64,000 nt of DNA from Pseudomonas sp. RIT-562 (GCF_026241895.1 NZ_JAPJIV010000005.1:124001-188000), one strand, 5' to 3'. Counted from the stretch's first letter, positions 46,556 through 56,515 are shown. Numbers and translations: made by a program. Notes: generated by a model from the sequence alone, not told the origin.

Positions 46556-47529
46556 AAACTGCAACGTCTGTTGGCAAACGAAGTGACAACTTCTACGGCC
46601 TCGGTACTTACCTGGGCCTGGCCGGTGCCTTGCTGGCAATGATCGCGCTGTTCTCCGTGCTGAGCAGCCACTTCCTGTCCTATGACACCTTCAGCACCCT
46701 GGCCAACCAGATTCCCGACCTGATGGTGCTGGCGGTCGGCATGACGTTTGTGTTGATCATCGGCGGCATCGACCTGTCGGTGGGCTCGGTGCTGGCGCTC
46801 GCGGCCTCGGCGGTCAGCGTGGCGATACTCGGCTGGGGTTGGAGCGTATTGCCGGCCGCTTTGCTCGGCATGGCGATTGCGGCGTTGGCCGGCACCATCA
46901 CGGGCTCGATCACCGTGGCCTGGCGCATTCCATCGTTTATCGTGTCGCTTGGCGTGCTGGAGATGGCGCGAGGCGTGGCGTATCAGATGACAGGTTCGCG
47001 CACCGCGTACATCGGCGATGCCTTCGCCTGGCTGTCCAACCCGATTGCGTTCGGTATCTCGCCATCGTTCATCATCGCCTTGCTGATCATCATCATCGCC
47101 CAGGCGGTGCTGACCCGTACCGTGTTCGGTCGCTACCTGATCGGTATTGGCACCAACGAAGAAGCCGTGCGCCTGGCGGGGATCAATCCCAAGCCGTACA
47201 AGATCCTGGTGTTCAGTCTGATGGGGCTGCTGGCCGGTATCGCCGCGCTGTTCCAGATCTCGCGCCTGGAAGCCGCCGACCCCAACGCCGGTTCTGGCCT
47301 GGAGCTACAAGTGATCGCGGCGGTGGTCATCGGCGGTACCAGCCTGATGGGTGGCCGCGGATCGGTGATCAGCACCTTCTTTGGTGTGCTGATCATTTCC
47401 GTGCTGGCGGCCGGCCTGGCGCAGATCGGCGCGACCGAGCCCACCAAACGCATCATCACCGGTGCGGTCATCGTGATCGCGGTGGTGCTGGATACTTATC
47501 GCAGTCAGCGCGCAAGCCGGCGGACCTGA
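46552..47529 (+). CDS. rbsC: Ribose ABC transporter permease
   Basis: A 325-residue inner-membrane permease with about 8-10 hydrophobic segments and the family signatures IGGIDLSVGSVLALAASAVS and AVVIGGTSLMGGRGSVISTF. It forms the channel of RbsABC. Starts inside the rbsA stop (ATGA) and ends 3 bp before the rbsR start, so translation is coupled through the operon. Confidence 0.95.
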   Translation: MKTATSVGKRSDNFYGLGTYLGLAGALLAMIALFSVLSSHFLSYDTFSTLANQIPDLMVLAVGMTFVLIIGGIDLSVGSVLALAASAVSVAILGWGWSVLPAALLGMAIAALAGTITGSITVAWRIPSFIVSLGVLEMARGVAYQMTGSRTAYIGDAFAWLSNPIAFGISPSFIIALLIIIIAQAVLTRTVFGRYLIGIGTNEEAVRLAGINPKPYKILVFSLMGLLAGIAALFQISRLEAADPNAGSGLELQVIAAVVIGGTSLMGGRGSVISTFFGVLIISVLAAGLAQIGATEPTKRIITGAVIVIAVVLDTYRSQRASRRT

Positions 47530-47532
47530 GTC

Positions 47533-48552
47533 ATGGCAACCATCAAGGACGTCGCCGCCCTGGCGGGAATCTCCTACACCACGGTGTCTCATGTGGTGAA
47601 CAAGACCCGCCCGGTCAGCGAAGAAGTGCGGATCAAGGTCGAGGCGGCCATCAAGACCCTCGACTACGTGCCAAGCGCAGTGGCCCGCTCGCTGAAGGCC
47701 AAGACCACGGCGACCATCGGCCTGCTGGTACCCAACAGCCTCAACCCGTACTTCGCCGAACTGGCGCGGGGGATCGAGGACTACTGCGAGCGCAACGGTT
47801 ACTGCGTGATCCTGTGCAACTCCGACGACAACCCGGACAAGCAGCGCAGCTACCTGCGGGTGCTCCTGGAAAAACGCATCGACGGCTTGATCGTGGCGTC
47901 CGCTGGCGGCGATGCCGGGTTGGCGGAAGGCCTGGCGGGCGTGCGCACGCCGATGGTGATCGTCGACCGCAGCCTGGAAGGCGTCAATGCCGATATGGTG
48001 CGCATCGATCACGAATACGGGGCGTACCTCGCGACCCGGCACCTGCTGGAACTCGGGCATCGGGACATCGCCACGATTGGCGGTCCGGCGAGTACCAGTG
48101 TGGCGCAGATGCGTCTGGCGGGTTTCTGCCGGGCGTTGCATGAAGCGGGTATCGAGGTGCCTCAAGAGCGCATGCTCGAGAGCGATTTCACCAGTACCGG
48201 CGGTTACGCTGCGGCGGCGCAGTTACTGGAAAACAATCCGCCCAGTGCGATATTCGCCGGCAACGACATGATTGGCATCGGCGTGCTGCGTGCGGCAGCC
48301 GAGCGCAATATCCGAGTGCCCAGCGAGCTGTCGGTGATCGGCTTCGACGATATCCAGATGAGCCGCTACGTGTATCCGGCGCTGACCACCGTCGGCCAGT
48401 CGATCCTGCAACTCGGCGAAATGGCCGCAGAAGTGCTTCTGCGCCGAATTGCCTCCCCGGCCATGGCCACCGACCAGCGGATCGTGACCCCCAGTATTGT
48501 CTTGCGAGAATCGACAGCGCCGGTGGCGGGAGTCTTTGTCGAGTACCGCTGA
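47533..48552 (+). CDS. rbsR: LacI-family ribose operon repressor
   Basis: A 339-residue repressor: LacI helix-turn-helix MATIKDVAALAGISYTTVSH with the hinge PSAVARSLKAK, then a ribose-binding-protein-like core (TIGLLVPNSLNPYFAELARG; IFAGNDMIGIGVLRAA; SVIGFDDIQMSRYVYPALTT). It lies inside the operon it should control, 3 bp after rbsC. The palindrome at 43882 is its likely target. Confidence 0.94.
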   Translation: MATIKDVAALAGISYTTVSHVVNKTRPVSEEVRIKVEAAIKTLDYVPSAVARSLKAKTTATIGLLVPNSLNPYFAELARGIEDYCERNGYCVILCNSDDNPDKQRSYLRVLLEKRIDGLIVASAGGDAGLAEGLAGVRTPMVIVDRSLEGVNADMVRIDHEYGAYLATRHLLELGHRDIATIGGPASTSVAQMRLAGFCRALHEAGIEVPQERMLESDFTSTGGYAAAAQLLENNPPSAIFAGNDMIGIGVLRAAAERNIRVPSELSVIGFDDIQMSRYVYPALTTVGQSILQLGEMAAEVLLRRIASPAMATDQRIVTPSIVLRESTAPVAGVFVEYR

Positions 48553-48593
48553 ACCAACCGCATCACTGAAACAGAATTGACGAGTAGTGACGA

Positions 48594-49511
48594 ATGCCAG
48601 CAAAAGTAGCGGTAATAGGCAGCCTGAACATGGACCTGGTCACCCGGGCGCCGCGGCTGCCCCGTGGCGGTGAAACCCTGATCGGCCAGTCGTTCGCCAC
48701 GGTGTCCGGCGGCAAGGGCGCCAACCAGGCAGTCGCCGCCGCCCGGCTGGGTGCGCAGGTATCGATGGTCGGCTGTGTCGGCAGCGACGCTTATGGCCGG
48801 GAGCTGCGCGACGCACTGCTGGCCGAGCAGATCGACTGCCAGGCGGTCAGCATCGTCGATGGCTCCAGCGGAGTCGCGCTGATTGTGGTCGATGACAATA
48901 GTCAGAACGCCATCGTGATCGTCGCCGGCGCCAACGGGGCGCTGACCCCGGCAGTCATCGGCTGCTTCGATTCGGTGCTGCAGGCCGCCGACGTGATTAT
49001 CTGCCAGCTGGAAATACCCGACGCCTCGGTCGGACATGCCCTCAAGCGTGCCCGCGAGCTGGGCAAGGTCGTGATCCTCAATCCGGCGCCGGCCAGTCGT
49101 CCGCTGCCGGCAGACTGGTACGCCCACATCGATTACCTGATCCCCAATGAGAGCGAGGCCACGGCGCTCAGCGGCCTGCCGGTGGATTCCCTGGACACGG
49201 CCAAGGCGGCCGCGACCCAACTGATCGCCATGGGCGCCGGCAAGGTCATCATCACCCTTGGCGCCCAGGGCTCGCTGTTCGCTGATGGCGCCAGCTTCGA
49301 GCATTTTCCCGCGCCAGACGTTAAGGCGATCGACACCACGGCGGCCGGCGACACCTTCGTCGGCGGTTTCGCGGCGGCGCTGGCAAAGGGTCAGGGCGAA
49401 GCCGCAGCGATCCGTTTCGGCCAGGTGGCTGCGGCGCTGTCGGTGACCCGTGCCGGCGCACAGCCCTCCATTCCCACGTTGTCCGAAGTACAGGCCTTCA
49501 AGACCCTATGA
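48594..49511 (+). CDS. rbsK: Ribokinase
   Basis: A 305-residue PfkB-family kinase that phosphorylates ribose to ribose-5-phosphate. Motifs: [20 protein letters not shown] at the N-terminus, [15 protein letters not shown], and the C-terminal [17 protein letters not shown] with the catalytic Asp. It overlaps rbsD by 4 bases. The ribosome site is weak (GACGAGTAGTGACGA), suggesting reading on from rbsR. Confidence 0.95.
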   Translation: MPAKVAVIGSLNMDLVTRAPRLPRGGETLIGQSFATVSGGKGANQAVAAARLGAQVSMVGCVGSDAYGRELRDALLAEQIDCQAVSIVDGSSGVALIVVDDNSQNAIVIVAGANGALTPAVIGCFDSVLQAADVIICQLEIPDASVGHALKRARELGKVVILNPAPASRPLPADWYAHIDYLIPNESEATALSGLPVDSLDTAKAAATQLIAMGAGKVIITLGAQGSLFADGASFEHFPAPDVKAIDTTAAGDTFVGGFAAALAKGQGEAAAIRFGQVAAALSVTRAGAQPSIPTLSEVQAFKTL

Positions 49512-49912
49512 AAAAGACTCCTCTGCTTAACGTCGCACTGTCGCGACTGATCGCCTCCCTAGGCCATGGCGACATGCTCGTGATCGGCGATGCCGGCCTG
49601 CCGGTACCCGCTGGCGTCGAATTGATCGATCTGGCGCTGACCCATGGCGTCCCGGATTTCATCAGCACCCTGAAGGTCGTGCTCAGTGAAATGCAGGTCG
49701 AAAGCCATGTGCTGGCCCAGGAAATACTCGAGAAACAACCGACAGCGCTGGCCACTCTCGACGAGCTCGATGCCGCCGGCGAGCTGGGTAGACGCGAGCT
49801 GCTCAGCCATGACCAGTTCAAGGTTCTCAGTCGTCAGGCGCGGGCGGTTGTGCGAACGGGCGAGTGCCAGCCGTACTGCAACATCGTGCTGATCGCCGGA
49901 GTGACCTTCTAG
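49508..49912 (+). CDS. rbsD: D-ribose pyranase
   Basis: A 134-residue RbsD/FucU protein that interconverts the beta-pyranose and beta-furanose forms of ribose so ribokinase can use it. The family beginning [21 protein letters not shown] has the catalytic His (GHGD), and the C-terminal [18 protein letters not shown] carries the conserved Tyr/Asn. Starts inside rbsK. Confidence 0.95.
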   Translation: MKKTPLLNVALSRLIASLGHGDMLVIGDAGLPVPAGVELIDLALTHGVPDFISTLKVVLSEMQVESHVLAQEILEKQPTALATLDELDAAGELGRRELLSHDQFKVLSRQARAVVRTGECQPYCNIVLIAGVTF

Positions 49913-49953
49913 AGATTCGACCTCACTGTTTTCCCACGCACAAGGAGTGCGCT

Positions 49954-50982
49954 ATGCACCGCTATGCTCAGAAACTGCACCAACTGATCCGGAGTTTGCT
50001 GCTTTTGTCCTTGATTACTGCAACAGGCGCCCAGGCGGCGGAAAAGATCGACCTGATCATCGACACCGACCCTGGTGCCGACGACGTGGTGGCCTTGCTG
50101 TTTGCCCTGGCGTCCCCTGAAGAGCTGAACATTCGTGCGCTGACCACCGTGGCCGGTAACGTGCGCCTGGACAAGACTTCGCGCAATGCGCGACTGGCAC
50201 GTGAGTGGGCAGGGCGCGAGGAGGTGCCGGTGTATGCCGGTGCAGCCCGGCCGATGATGCGCACGCCGATCTACGCCGAGAACATCCATGGCAAGGAAGG
50301 CCTGTCGGGTGTCACCGTGCATGAACCGAAAAAAGGCCTGGCCGAAGGCAATGCGGTCAACTACCTGATCGACACCTTGAAAGCTGCCAAGCCCCACAGC
50401 ATCACGATCGCCATGCTCGGTCCGCAGACCAACCTGGCGCTGGCGCTGATCCAGGAGCCCGAGATCGTCCAGGGCATCAAGGAAGTGGTGATCATGGGCG
50501 GCGCGCATTTCAATGGCGGCAACATTACCCCGGTGGCCGAGTTCAACCTGTTCGCGGACCCGCAGGCGGCAGAAGTGGTGCTCAAGAGCGGCGTGAAGCT
50601 GACTTATCTGCCACTCGACGTGACCCACAAGATCCTCACCAGCGACGCGCGCCTGAAGCAGATCGCGGCCCTGAAAAACAATGCCAGCAAGTTGGTGGGC
50701 GATATTCTTAATGAATACGTCAAGGGCGATATGGAGCACTACGGCATGACCGGTGGCCCGGTGCACGACGCCACCGTCATCGCCTACCTGCTCAAGCCCG
50801 AGCTGTTCAGCGGTCGCGAGGTCAACGTGGTAGTCGATAGCCGCGAAGGCCCGACCTTCGGCCAGACCATCGTCGACTGGTACGACGGCCTGAAAGCGCC
50901 GAAAAACGCGTTCTGGGTTGAAAACGGTGATGCCCAGGGCTTCTTTGACCTGCTGACCGAGCGTCTGGCGCGTCTCAAGTAA
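49954..50982 (+). CDS. Exported inosine-uridine-type nucleoside hydrolase
   Basis: A 342-residue nucleoside hydrolase that splits nucleosides into base plus ribose. It has the Ca-binding motif DTDPGADDVVALLFAL (normally DTDPGxDDAxA), the second site AMLGPQTNLALAL and the MGGAHFNGGNITPVAEFN segment. Unlike the usual cytosolic members it starts with a Sec signal peptide (HQLIRSLLLLSLITATGAQA|AEK), so it should act in the periplasm. As the last gene of the rbs operon it would feed ribose to RbsB. CAAGGAGT precedes ATG 49954. Confidence 0.92.
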   Translation: MHRYAQKLHQLIRSLLLLSLITATGAQAAEKIDLIIDTDPGADDVVALLFALASPEELNIRALTTVAGNVRLDKTSRNARLAREWAGREEVPVYAGAARPMMRTPIYAENIHGKEGLSGVTVHEPKKGLAEGNAVNYLIDTLKAAKPHSITIAMLGPQTNLALALIQEPEIVQGIKEVVIMGGAHFNGGNITPVAEFNLFADPQAAEVVLKSGVKLTYLPLDVTHKILTSDARLKQIAALKNNASKLVGDILNEYVKGDMEHYGMTGGPVHDATVIAYLLKPELFSGREVNVVVDSREGPTFGQTIVDWYDGLKAPKNAFWVENGDAQGFFDLLTERLARLK

Positions 50983-50991
50983 GCGGCCAGT

Positions 50992-51015
50992 TCCCGCAGG
51001 TGCCAGCCTGCGGGA
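50992..51015. terminator. Inverted repeat between convergent genes, possible terminator
   Basis: TCCCGCAGG and CCTGCGGGA pair perfectly around TGCCAG, at the end of the rbs operon. No T tract, so termination is only likely. Confidence 0.45.
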
Positions 51016-51016
51016 G

Positions 51017-51229
51017 TTACTTGCCTGGCGTGTACGCGACGCCCAGATAGTTCGCCGGGTATTTCTCGAATACCTGAGTGATAAACGACTGGGCTGCTTC
51101 GGTCCCCAGTTCCTTGACCAGAAGATCTATGCCGATGATTGCCAACTCTTCCGGGCTGCCCGGGCTATAGGAGCTGTGGCCCTGTGGCCACTTGGCCTTG
51201 ATGTCGGCGTCGATACTTACGGTGGTCAT
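51017..51229 (-). CDS. Small hypothetical protein
   Basis: A 70-residue acidic protein (MTTVSIDADIKAKWPQGHSS... FEKYPANYLGVAYTPGK), soluble, without signal peptide. No domain recognised. Convergent with the rbs operon, and its end nearly touches the inverted repeat at 50992. Coding bias agrees with a real gene. Confidence 0.6.
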   Translation of the reverse strand: MTTVSIDADIKAKWPQGHSSYSPGSPEELAIIGIDLLVKELGTEAAQSFITQVFEKYPANYLGVAYTPGK

Positions 51230-51362
51230 GAATGGCGCTCGTGAAAGGGTGGAAGTCAGTTGGCGAAGTTAACCATTTTGCGCGACGTTTGGCACTCCGA
51301 CTTAGGCATGAGGGGAGGGCTATGCGACACTTGGTCTTTGAAGATTGCCCAAGGACTACTCC

Positions 51363-51668
51363 GTGCAGATTGATTTGAACACGCCCGACGGCTTGACCCT
51401 CGATGCCGTTCGCCAATTGCTGGCCTCGGCCAGTGACGATGAGCACACCCAGCTGCGCGTCACCAAAGACGGAATCGCTTATATCTCCTCAGGCGTGGTC
51501 GGCGGCACCGATATCGGCGACCTGCTGTTTCGCCTGGAGACCTGGGCCAAGGGTTCCGGTTATGTCGGGCGCATCGCCGCCAGCGATGAGGTGTGGGTGA
51601 TGCAGATCTATAACGCGCTGAAAGAGAACTGGCCAAATCCACCGTTTGACTACATCGACGTCTACTGA
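51363..51668 (+). CDS. Hypothetical protein
   Basis: A 101-residue soluble protein (MQIDLNTPDGLTLDAVRQLL... WPNPPFDYIDVY). The GTG start at 51363 follows AAGGA with 8-base spacing; an upstream TTG at 51345 is also in frame. A conserved-looking middle, RVTKDGIAYISSGVVGGTDIG and GRIAASDEVWVMQIYNAL, suggests a folded domain, but I do not recognise it. Not obviously linked to its neighbours. Confidence 0.65.
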   Translation: MQIDLNTPDGLTLDAVRQLLASASDDEHTQLRVTKDGIAYISSGVVGGTDIGDLLFRLETWAKGSGYVGRIAASDEVWVMQIYNALKENWPNPPFDYIDVY

Positions 51669-51833
51669 AGCTTGTTCATATCCAGTCACGATTGAACAAT
51701 GATCTACAGGACGGTGCTCAGGCAAACTTGGCAATTATCCGGCCTGAGGGCAGGGTGCTATCACCGGCGGTGAAACCAATCGCCAGATTAGCGGTCGCAC
51801 GATCTCAGCTTAACTATTGAAAGAGGAGGCTTC

Positions 51834-52154
51834 ATGCCTTGGAAGCTTGCGTCACTGGGTACTTTGTTGGCCGCCACGTTGTTGGCAGGCTGCAGCAGTA
51901 CGTCCTCCGAGTCGGCAACAGACCCTGTAGCGGCGACTGAAGCGGGTCACAGCCGCTGCGAAGCAAAGGCTGCCGAATTCGCCATCGGCAAGAAGGCTTC
52001 ACCTGAATTGCTGGAGCAGGCGCGCACTCGCGCAGGGGCACAGAATGCCCGTTTCCTGTTGCCCGATGACATGGTCACCCTGGAATACCGCTCCGACCGC
52101 CTGAATCTCAATACCGATGCGGCCCGAGTAGTTACCCGCGTCAACTGCGGCTGA
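51834..52154 (+). CDS. I78-family peptidase-inhibitor-like lipoprotein
   Basis: A 106-residue lipoprotein: lipobox LLAGC with Cys20, Ser/Thr-rich linker, then a small domain with the I78/elastase-inhibitor pattern (AEFAIGKKASPELLEQARTR; ARFLLPDDMVTLEYRSDRLN). The family binds serine proteases in fungal inhibitors; the bacterial role is unknown. AGAGGAGG before the ATG. The terminator at 52175 follows. Confidence 0.78.
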   Translation: MPWKLASLGTLLAATLLAGCSSTSSESATDPVAATEAGHSRCEAKAAEFAIGKKASPELLEQARTRAGAQNARFLLPDDMVTLEYRSDRLNLNTDAARVVTRVNCG

Positions 52155-52174
52155 CAGCTCTTTTGTTGCGCGCA

Positions 52175-52208
52175 TAAAAAACCCCGTCACATGGACGGGG
52201 TTTTTTTA
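52175..52208. terminator. Bidirectional terminator
   Basis: ACCCCGTC and GACGGGGT pair around ACATG with an A run before and seven T after, between two convergent genes. Confidence 0.9.
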
Positions 52209-52221
52209 GTGCGCCAGAAAC

Positions 52222-52434
52222 TTACTCTGGGCGAACTTGTGCAGCTTGCATACCCTTTTGGCCTTTCTCAGCCACGAAGGAAACGGTTTGGCCTTCTTTC
52301 AGGCTTTTGAAACCGTCGCTTTCGATAGCTTTGAAGTGTACGAACAGGTCGTCACCGCCACCTTGAGGAGTGATGAAGCCGAAGCCTTTTTCATCGTTGA
52401 ACCACTTAACGGTGCCGGTTTGGCGATTAGACAT
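52222..52434 (-). CDS. Cold-shock (CspA-family) RNA chaperone
   Basis: A 70-residue cold-shock domain protein with RNP1 KGFGFI and RNP2 DLFVHF; it melts RNA structure. Start is the ATG of [18 protein letters not shown]; upstream in-frame codons lie in the leader. The roughly 290 bp leader (52435-52725), with T- and A-rich stretches, is typical of cold-shock mRNAs but I could not assign its structure. Which Csp paralogue this is cannot be told. Confidence 0.95.
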   Translation of the reverse strand: MSNRQTGTVKWFNDEKGFGFITPQGGGDDLFVHFKAIESDGFKSLKEGQTVSFVAEKGQKGMQAAQVRPE

Positions 52435-52725
52435 GGTGTATCTCCAAGAAACATATATTTTTTCAGTACTGTGCTGCTCAGGCCAACTGGGCACACCGGG
52501 GTATCATAGTCGAAATGTTCGCTTTGGGAGCCCCCCGGAGAAGCTGTTTGCCCTGCAGTCACGCTTGCTTTGCTGCTCATATTGGCTGAAAGCCCCGGTT
52601 TAAAAGGCTCTCAGCCGAAAGTAAAGACGATAAAAAAAGCTTAAAAACCTGAAAAATTTGTAGGAAAAGGCGGTTTTCAGGGGCTTTTTAGTGCTCGTCT
52701 CGGCCAAAAAAGCGATCGGCCGGGC
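52435..52725 (-). other. Long leader region of the cold-shock gene
   Basis: A gene-free 291 bp stretch, AT-rich around 52600-52680, holding the promoter and likely a structured leader of the cold-shock gene. I saw no cold-box motif clear enough to call. Confidence 0.4.
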
Positions 52726-53028
52726 TTATTTTTTCGCCTTCGGATCGGCTTTGCAGGAGGCGATCTGGGTCAGGGCTTTCTGTTTCAGCGCGTCACTGGC
52801 CTTGTTGTCCATCAGTGCCTGGATGTCGCTGGCCGGGTACGACTTGATTGCATCGGCGCCACAGGCACAGTGGGACTTGGCAGCAGCCGCGCCGATCTGC
52901 GGCGTGGCCGCCTGGGTGCACTGAGCCATGTATTTCTCGCGCTCGCCCTTCGGCCAGTCCGCGTGGGCGGCCAGTGGCAGCAGCAGGACGACGGGGGCGA
53001 CGATGGCGAATAAACGATTCAGACGCAT
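52726..53028 (-). CDS. Small periplasmic cysteine-containing protein
   Basis: A 100-residue protein with signal peptide (MRLNRLFAIVAPVVLLLPLAAHA|DWP) and four mature cysteines (Cys37, Cys54, Cys56, Cys92), enough for two disulphides. The repeats YPASDIQALMDNKASDAL suggest a short helical fold. No family recognised; small periplasmic hypotheticals like this are common in Pseudomonas. Confidence 0.7.
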   Translation of the reverse strand: MRLNRLFAIVAPVVLLLPLAAHADWPKGEREKYMAQCTQAATPQIGAAAAKSHCACGADAIKSYPASDIQALMDNKASDALKQKALTQIASCKADPKAKK

Positions 53029-53401
53029 GCGGGGATGCTCCTTGTGGGTCAATGTCTTGTTATCTGAGGGGTAAAACCCGGTTCAAGTTCAGCACTCTGG
53101 CATAAAAAGCCCTGTTTTACCCTCGCGGCGTACTGCCTGGCGTCGGCGACCGTTCATCTGTGCTAGCATGCTGCGCTCGGGCGTTTGCAGGCTCCGGATG
53201 ACCTTCAGTCCCGGTGGCGGCACAGGCTCGAATAACCCTGATTTGAATCCCAGTCACTCTGGTTCGGTTTCCGGTTGGCCGCAAGGCTCCTGCCGCTGTA
53301 AGGCAGGCGTTCGTCATTGAATGGCCTGGATCGGATCTTGTACTGGCTCATCCCAACCCACGTGACCTTTGGTAGGGGTCACCACTAGGAGAGGAGGCGC
53401 C
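53029..53401 (+). promoter_or_regulatory. Upstream region and probable leader of thrS
   Basis: A gene-free 373 bp stretch. GTGACC (53362) and GGTCAC (53377-53382) form a hairpin just 20 bp before the ATG, and TGCC...GGCA (about 53290-53303) gives another. E. coli ThrRS represses its own leader; a similar control here is inferred. Open frames on the opposite strand are Pro/Arg-rich and not credible. Confidence 0.4.
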
Positions 53402-55324
53402 ATGCCAACTATTACTCTTCCCGACGGCAGTCAACGTTCATTCGATCACCCGGTTTCCGTAGCCGAGGTCGCCGCATCCATTGGTGCAGGCCTGGCCAAA
53501 GCCACCGTGGCCGGTAAGGTCAATGGCCAGCTGGTCGACGCCAGCGACATCATCGACAGCGATTCCACGCTGCAAATCATTACGCCAAAGGATGAAGAGG
53601 GGCTGGAGATCATTCGCCACTCTTGCGCCCACCTGGTTGGCCACGCGGTCAAGCAGCTGTACCCGACGGCCAAGATGGTCATCGGTCCGGTCATCGACGA
53701 AGGCTTCTATTACGACATCGCTTTCGAACGTCCTTTCACCCCGGACGACCTGGCCGCCATCGAACAGCGCATGCAGCAGCTGATCGAGAAAGATTACGAC
53801 GTGATCAAGAAAGTCACTCCGCGCGCCGAAGTGATCGAAGTTTTCAAGGCCCGTGGCGAAGACTACAAGTTGCGCCTGGTCGAGGACATGCCGAACGAAC
53901 AGGCCATGGGCCTGTACTATCACGAAGAATATGTCGACATGTGCCGCGGTCCGCACGTGCCGAACACCCGCTTCCTGAAATCCTTCAAGCTGACCAAGTT
54001 GTCCGGCGCCTACTGGCGCGGCGATGCCAAGAACGAGCAGTTGCAGCGCGTCTACGGTACTGCCTGGGCGGACAAGAAGCAGCTGGCGGCTTACATCCAG
54101 CGCATCGAAGAAGCTGAAAAACGCGATCACCGCAAGATCGGCAAGCGTCTGGGCCTGTTCCACACCCAGGAAGAGTCGCCGGGCATGGTGTTCTGGCACC
54201 CGAACGGCTGGACTTTGTACCAGGTGCTCGAGCAGTACATGCGCAAGGTTCAGCGCGACAACGGTTACCTGGAGATCAAGACTCCGCAAGTCGTTGACCG
54301 CAGCCTGTGGGAAAAATCCGGGCACTGGGCCAACTACGCCGACAACATGTTCACCACCCAGTCGGAAAACCGCGACTACGCGATCAAGCCGATGAACTGC
54401 CCGTGCCACGTGCAGGTGTTCAACCAGGGCCTGAAAAGCTACCGCGAGCTGCCGATGCGCCTGGCCGAGTTCGGTGCGTGCCACCGCAACGAGCCATCGG
54501 GTGCGCTGCACGGCATCATGCGCGTGCGTGCCTTCACCCAGGATGACGCCCACATCTTCTGCACCGAAGAGCAGATGCAGGCCGAGTCAGCAGCGTTCAT
54601 CAAGCTGACCATGGACGTCTATGCCGATTTCGGCTTCAAAGACGTCGAGATGAAGCTGTCCACTCGTCCGGAAAAACGCGTTGGTTCCGACGAGCTGTGG
54701 GATCGCGCCGAGGCGGCATTGGCTGCAGCCCTTGATAGCGCGGGCCTGCCGTACGATCTGCAACCGGGCGAGGGCGCTTTTTATGGTCCGAAGATCGAAT
54801 TCTCGCTGAAAGATTGCCTTGGCCGCGTCTGGCAGTGTGGTACCCTGCAGCTCGATTTTAATCTGCCTGTCCGTCTGGGAGCCGAATACGTCTCCGAAGA
54901 CAACAGTCGCAAGCACCCGGTTATGTTGCACCGGGCGATCCTCGGATCCTTCGAACGTTTCGTCGGAATCCTGATCGAGCACTACGAGGGCGCGTTCCCT
55001 GCGTGGCTGGCTCCGACCCAGGCAGTGATCATGAACATCACTGACAAGCAGGCTGATTTCGCCGCTGAAGTTGAAAAAACTCTCAACGAAAGCGGATTTC
55101 GTGCCAAGTCTGACTTGAGAAATGAAAAGATCGGCTTTAAAATCCGCGAGCATACTTTGCTCAAGGTTCCCTATCTCTTGGTTATCGGAGATCGGGAAGT
55201 CGAGATGCAGACTGTCGCTGTGCGTACTCGTGAAGGTGCTGACCTGGGCTCGATGCCCGTCGCCCAGTTCGCTGAGTTTCTCGCGCAAGCGGTTTCCCGG
55301 CGTGGTCGCCCAGATTCGGAGTAA
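53402..55324 (+). CDS. thrS: Threonine-tRNA ligase
   Basis: A 640-residue class II synthetase that charges tRNA-Thr. N-terminal TGS domain ([13 protein letters not shown]), editing domain with [16 protein letters not shown] (His-rich site at about 74-82), and a catalytic core with zinc ligand Cys333 ([10 protein letters not shown]), class II motif [18 protein letters not shown], and the C-terminal anticodon domain. GAGAGGAGG precedes the ATG. Its stop lies 5 bp before the infC start codon. Confidence 0.98.
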   Translation: MPTITLPDGSQRSFDHPVSVAEVAASIGAGLAKATVAGKVNGQLVDASDIIDSDSTLQIITPKDEEGLEIIRHSCAHLVGHAVKQLYPTAKMVIGPVIDEGFYYDIAFERPFTPDDLAAIEQRMQQLIEKDYDVIKKVTPRAEVIEVFKARGEDYKLRLVEDMPNEQAMGLYYHEEYVDMCRGPHVPNTRFLKSFKLTKLSGAYWRGDAKNEQLQRVYGTAWADKKQLAAYIQRIEEAEKRDHRKIGKRLGLFHTQEESPGMVFWHPNGWTLYQVLEQYMRKVQRDNGYLEIKTPQVVDRSLWEKSGHWANYADNMFTTQSENRDYAIKPMNCPCHVQVFNQGLKSYRELPMRLAEFGACHRNEPSGALHGIMRVRAFTQDDAHIFCTEEQMQAESAAFIKLTMDVYADFGFKDVEMKLSTRPEKRVGSDELWDRAEAALAAALDSAGLPYDLQPGEGAFYGPKIEFSLKDCLGRVWQCGTLQLDFNLPVRLGAEYVSEDNSRKHPVMLHRAILGSFERFVGILIEHYEGAFPAWLAPTQAVIMNITDKQADFAAEVEKTLNESGFRAKSDLRNEKIGFKIREHTLLKVPYLLVIGDREVEMQTVAVRTREGADLGSMPVAQFAEFLAQAVSRRGRPDSE

Positions 55325-55329
55325 TTACT

Positions 55330-55875
55330 ATTAAGCGTGAAATGAGACAAGATAAACGAGCTGCACCGAAAGCCCCGATCAACGAGAATATCTCGGCACG
55401 CGAGGTTCGGTTAATTGGGGCTGAAGGCGAGCAGCTTGGGATTGTGTCAATTGAAGACGCGCTTCTTAAGGCTGAAGAAGCCAAGCTCGATTTGGTGGAA
55501 ATTTCCGCCGATGCTGTACCTCCTGTCTGCAAGCTGATGGACTACGGCAAATCGATCTTCGAAAAGAAGAAGCAGGTTGCCGCAGCCAAGAAAAACCAGA
55601 AGCAGATTCAGGTTAAAGAAATCAAGTTTCGTCCAGGGACGGAGGAAGGGGATTACCAGGTAAAACTGCGCAACCTGGTACGTTTCCTGAGTGATGGGGA
55701 CAGGGCCAAGGTATCCTTGCGATTCCGCGGCCGTGAGATGGCCCACCAGGAGCTGGGGATGGAACTCCTCAAGCGAGTTGAAGGTGACTTGCTCGAGTAC
55801 GGTTCGGTCGAACAGCATCCTAAGATGGAAGGACGCCAACTGATCATGGTCATCGCCCCGAAAAAGAAGAAGTAA
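55330..55875 (+). CDS. infC: Translation initiation factor IF-3
   Basis: IF-3 binds the 30S subunit and rejects non-standard start codons. The 181-residue product starts at ATT 55330 behind GGAG (8-base spacing); ATT 55324, overlapping the thrS stop, is the alternative and would add two residues. There is no ATG in the proper place; the ATG at 55342 would drop conserved residues. AUU initiation is the known autoregulatory feature of inf[30 protein letters not shown] and [10 protein letters not shown] are conserved IF-3 segments. Confidence 0.97.
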   Translation: MKREMRQDKRAAPKAPINENISAREVRLIGAEGEQLGIVSIEDALLKAEEAKLDLVEISADAVPPVCKLMDYGKSIFEKKKQVAAAKKNQKQIQVKEIKFRPGTEEGDYQVKLRNLVRFLSDGDRAKVSLRFRGREMAHQELGMELLKRVEGDLLEYGSVEQHPKMEGRQLIMVIAPKKKK

Positions 55876-55935
55876 TCAATAGGGCACGGCAGGCCTTCTG
55901 ATTATGTTTATCAACTGAATGCGGAGTATCCGAAC

Positions 55936-56130
55936 ATGCCAAAAATGAAAACGAAAAGTGGTGCTGCTAAGCGGTTTCTGAAAACTGCTAACGGTATCAA
56001 GCACAAGCACGCTTTCAAGAGCCACATCCTGACTAAAATGTCGACCAAGCGTAAGCGTCAACTGCGCGGTAGCAGCTTGCTGCATCCGTCTGACGTGGCA
56101 AAAGTCGAGCGCATGCTGCGCCTTCGTTAA
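55936..56130 (+). CDS. rpmI: 50S ribosomal protein L35
   Basis: A 64-residue very basic protein ([36 protein letters not shown]), full length. It is followed by rplT after 28 bp in the classic infC-rpmI-rplT order, which in E. coli is repressed by L20. Confidence 0.98.
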   Translation: MPKMKTKSGAAKRFLKTANGIKHKHAFKSHILTKMSTKRKRQLRGSSLLHPSDVAKVERMLRLR

Positions 56131-56158
56131 TTTTAGTCAAGAATAGAGGAAGTAACTC

Positions 56159-56515
56159 ATGGCTCGTGTAAAGCGTGGCGTCATTGCCCGTAAACGTCAC
56201 AAAAAAATTCTGAAACTTGCTAAAGGCTACTACGGCGCTCGTTCGCGCGTATTCCGTGTTGCCAAGCAAGCGGTAATCAAGGCAGGCCAATACGCCTACC
56301 GTGACCGTCGTCAGAAAAAACGTCAGTTCCGCGCTCTGTGGATCGCTCGTATCAACGCTGGTGCACGTATCAACGGTCTGTCCTACAGCCGTTTCATCGC
56401 CGGCCTGAAAAAAGCGTCCATCGAGATCGACCGTAAGGTTCTGGCTGATCTGGCAGTGAACGAAAAAGCGGCGTTTGCTGCGATTGTCGAGAAAGCTAAA
56501 GCCACCTTGGCTTAA
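56159..56515 (+). CDS. rplT: 50S ribosomal protein L20
   Basis: A 118-residue basic protein ([40 protein letters not shown]), full length and typical. L20 is an early 23S assembly protein and autoregulates the operon in E. coli. AGAGGAAG precedes the ATG. Confidence 0.98.
   Translation: MARVKRGVIARKRHKKILKLAKGYYGARSRVFRVAKQAVIKAGQYAYRDRRQKKRQFRALWIARINAGARINGLSYSRFIAGLKKASIEIDRKVLADLAVNEKAAFAAIVEKAKATLA

Noticed and set aside
53117..53317. - strand frame in the thrS leader
   Set aside because: Arg/Pro/Thr-rich text without a ribosome site; more likely structured leader RNA.
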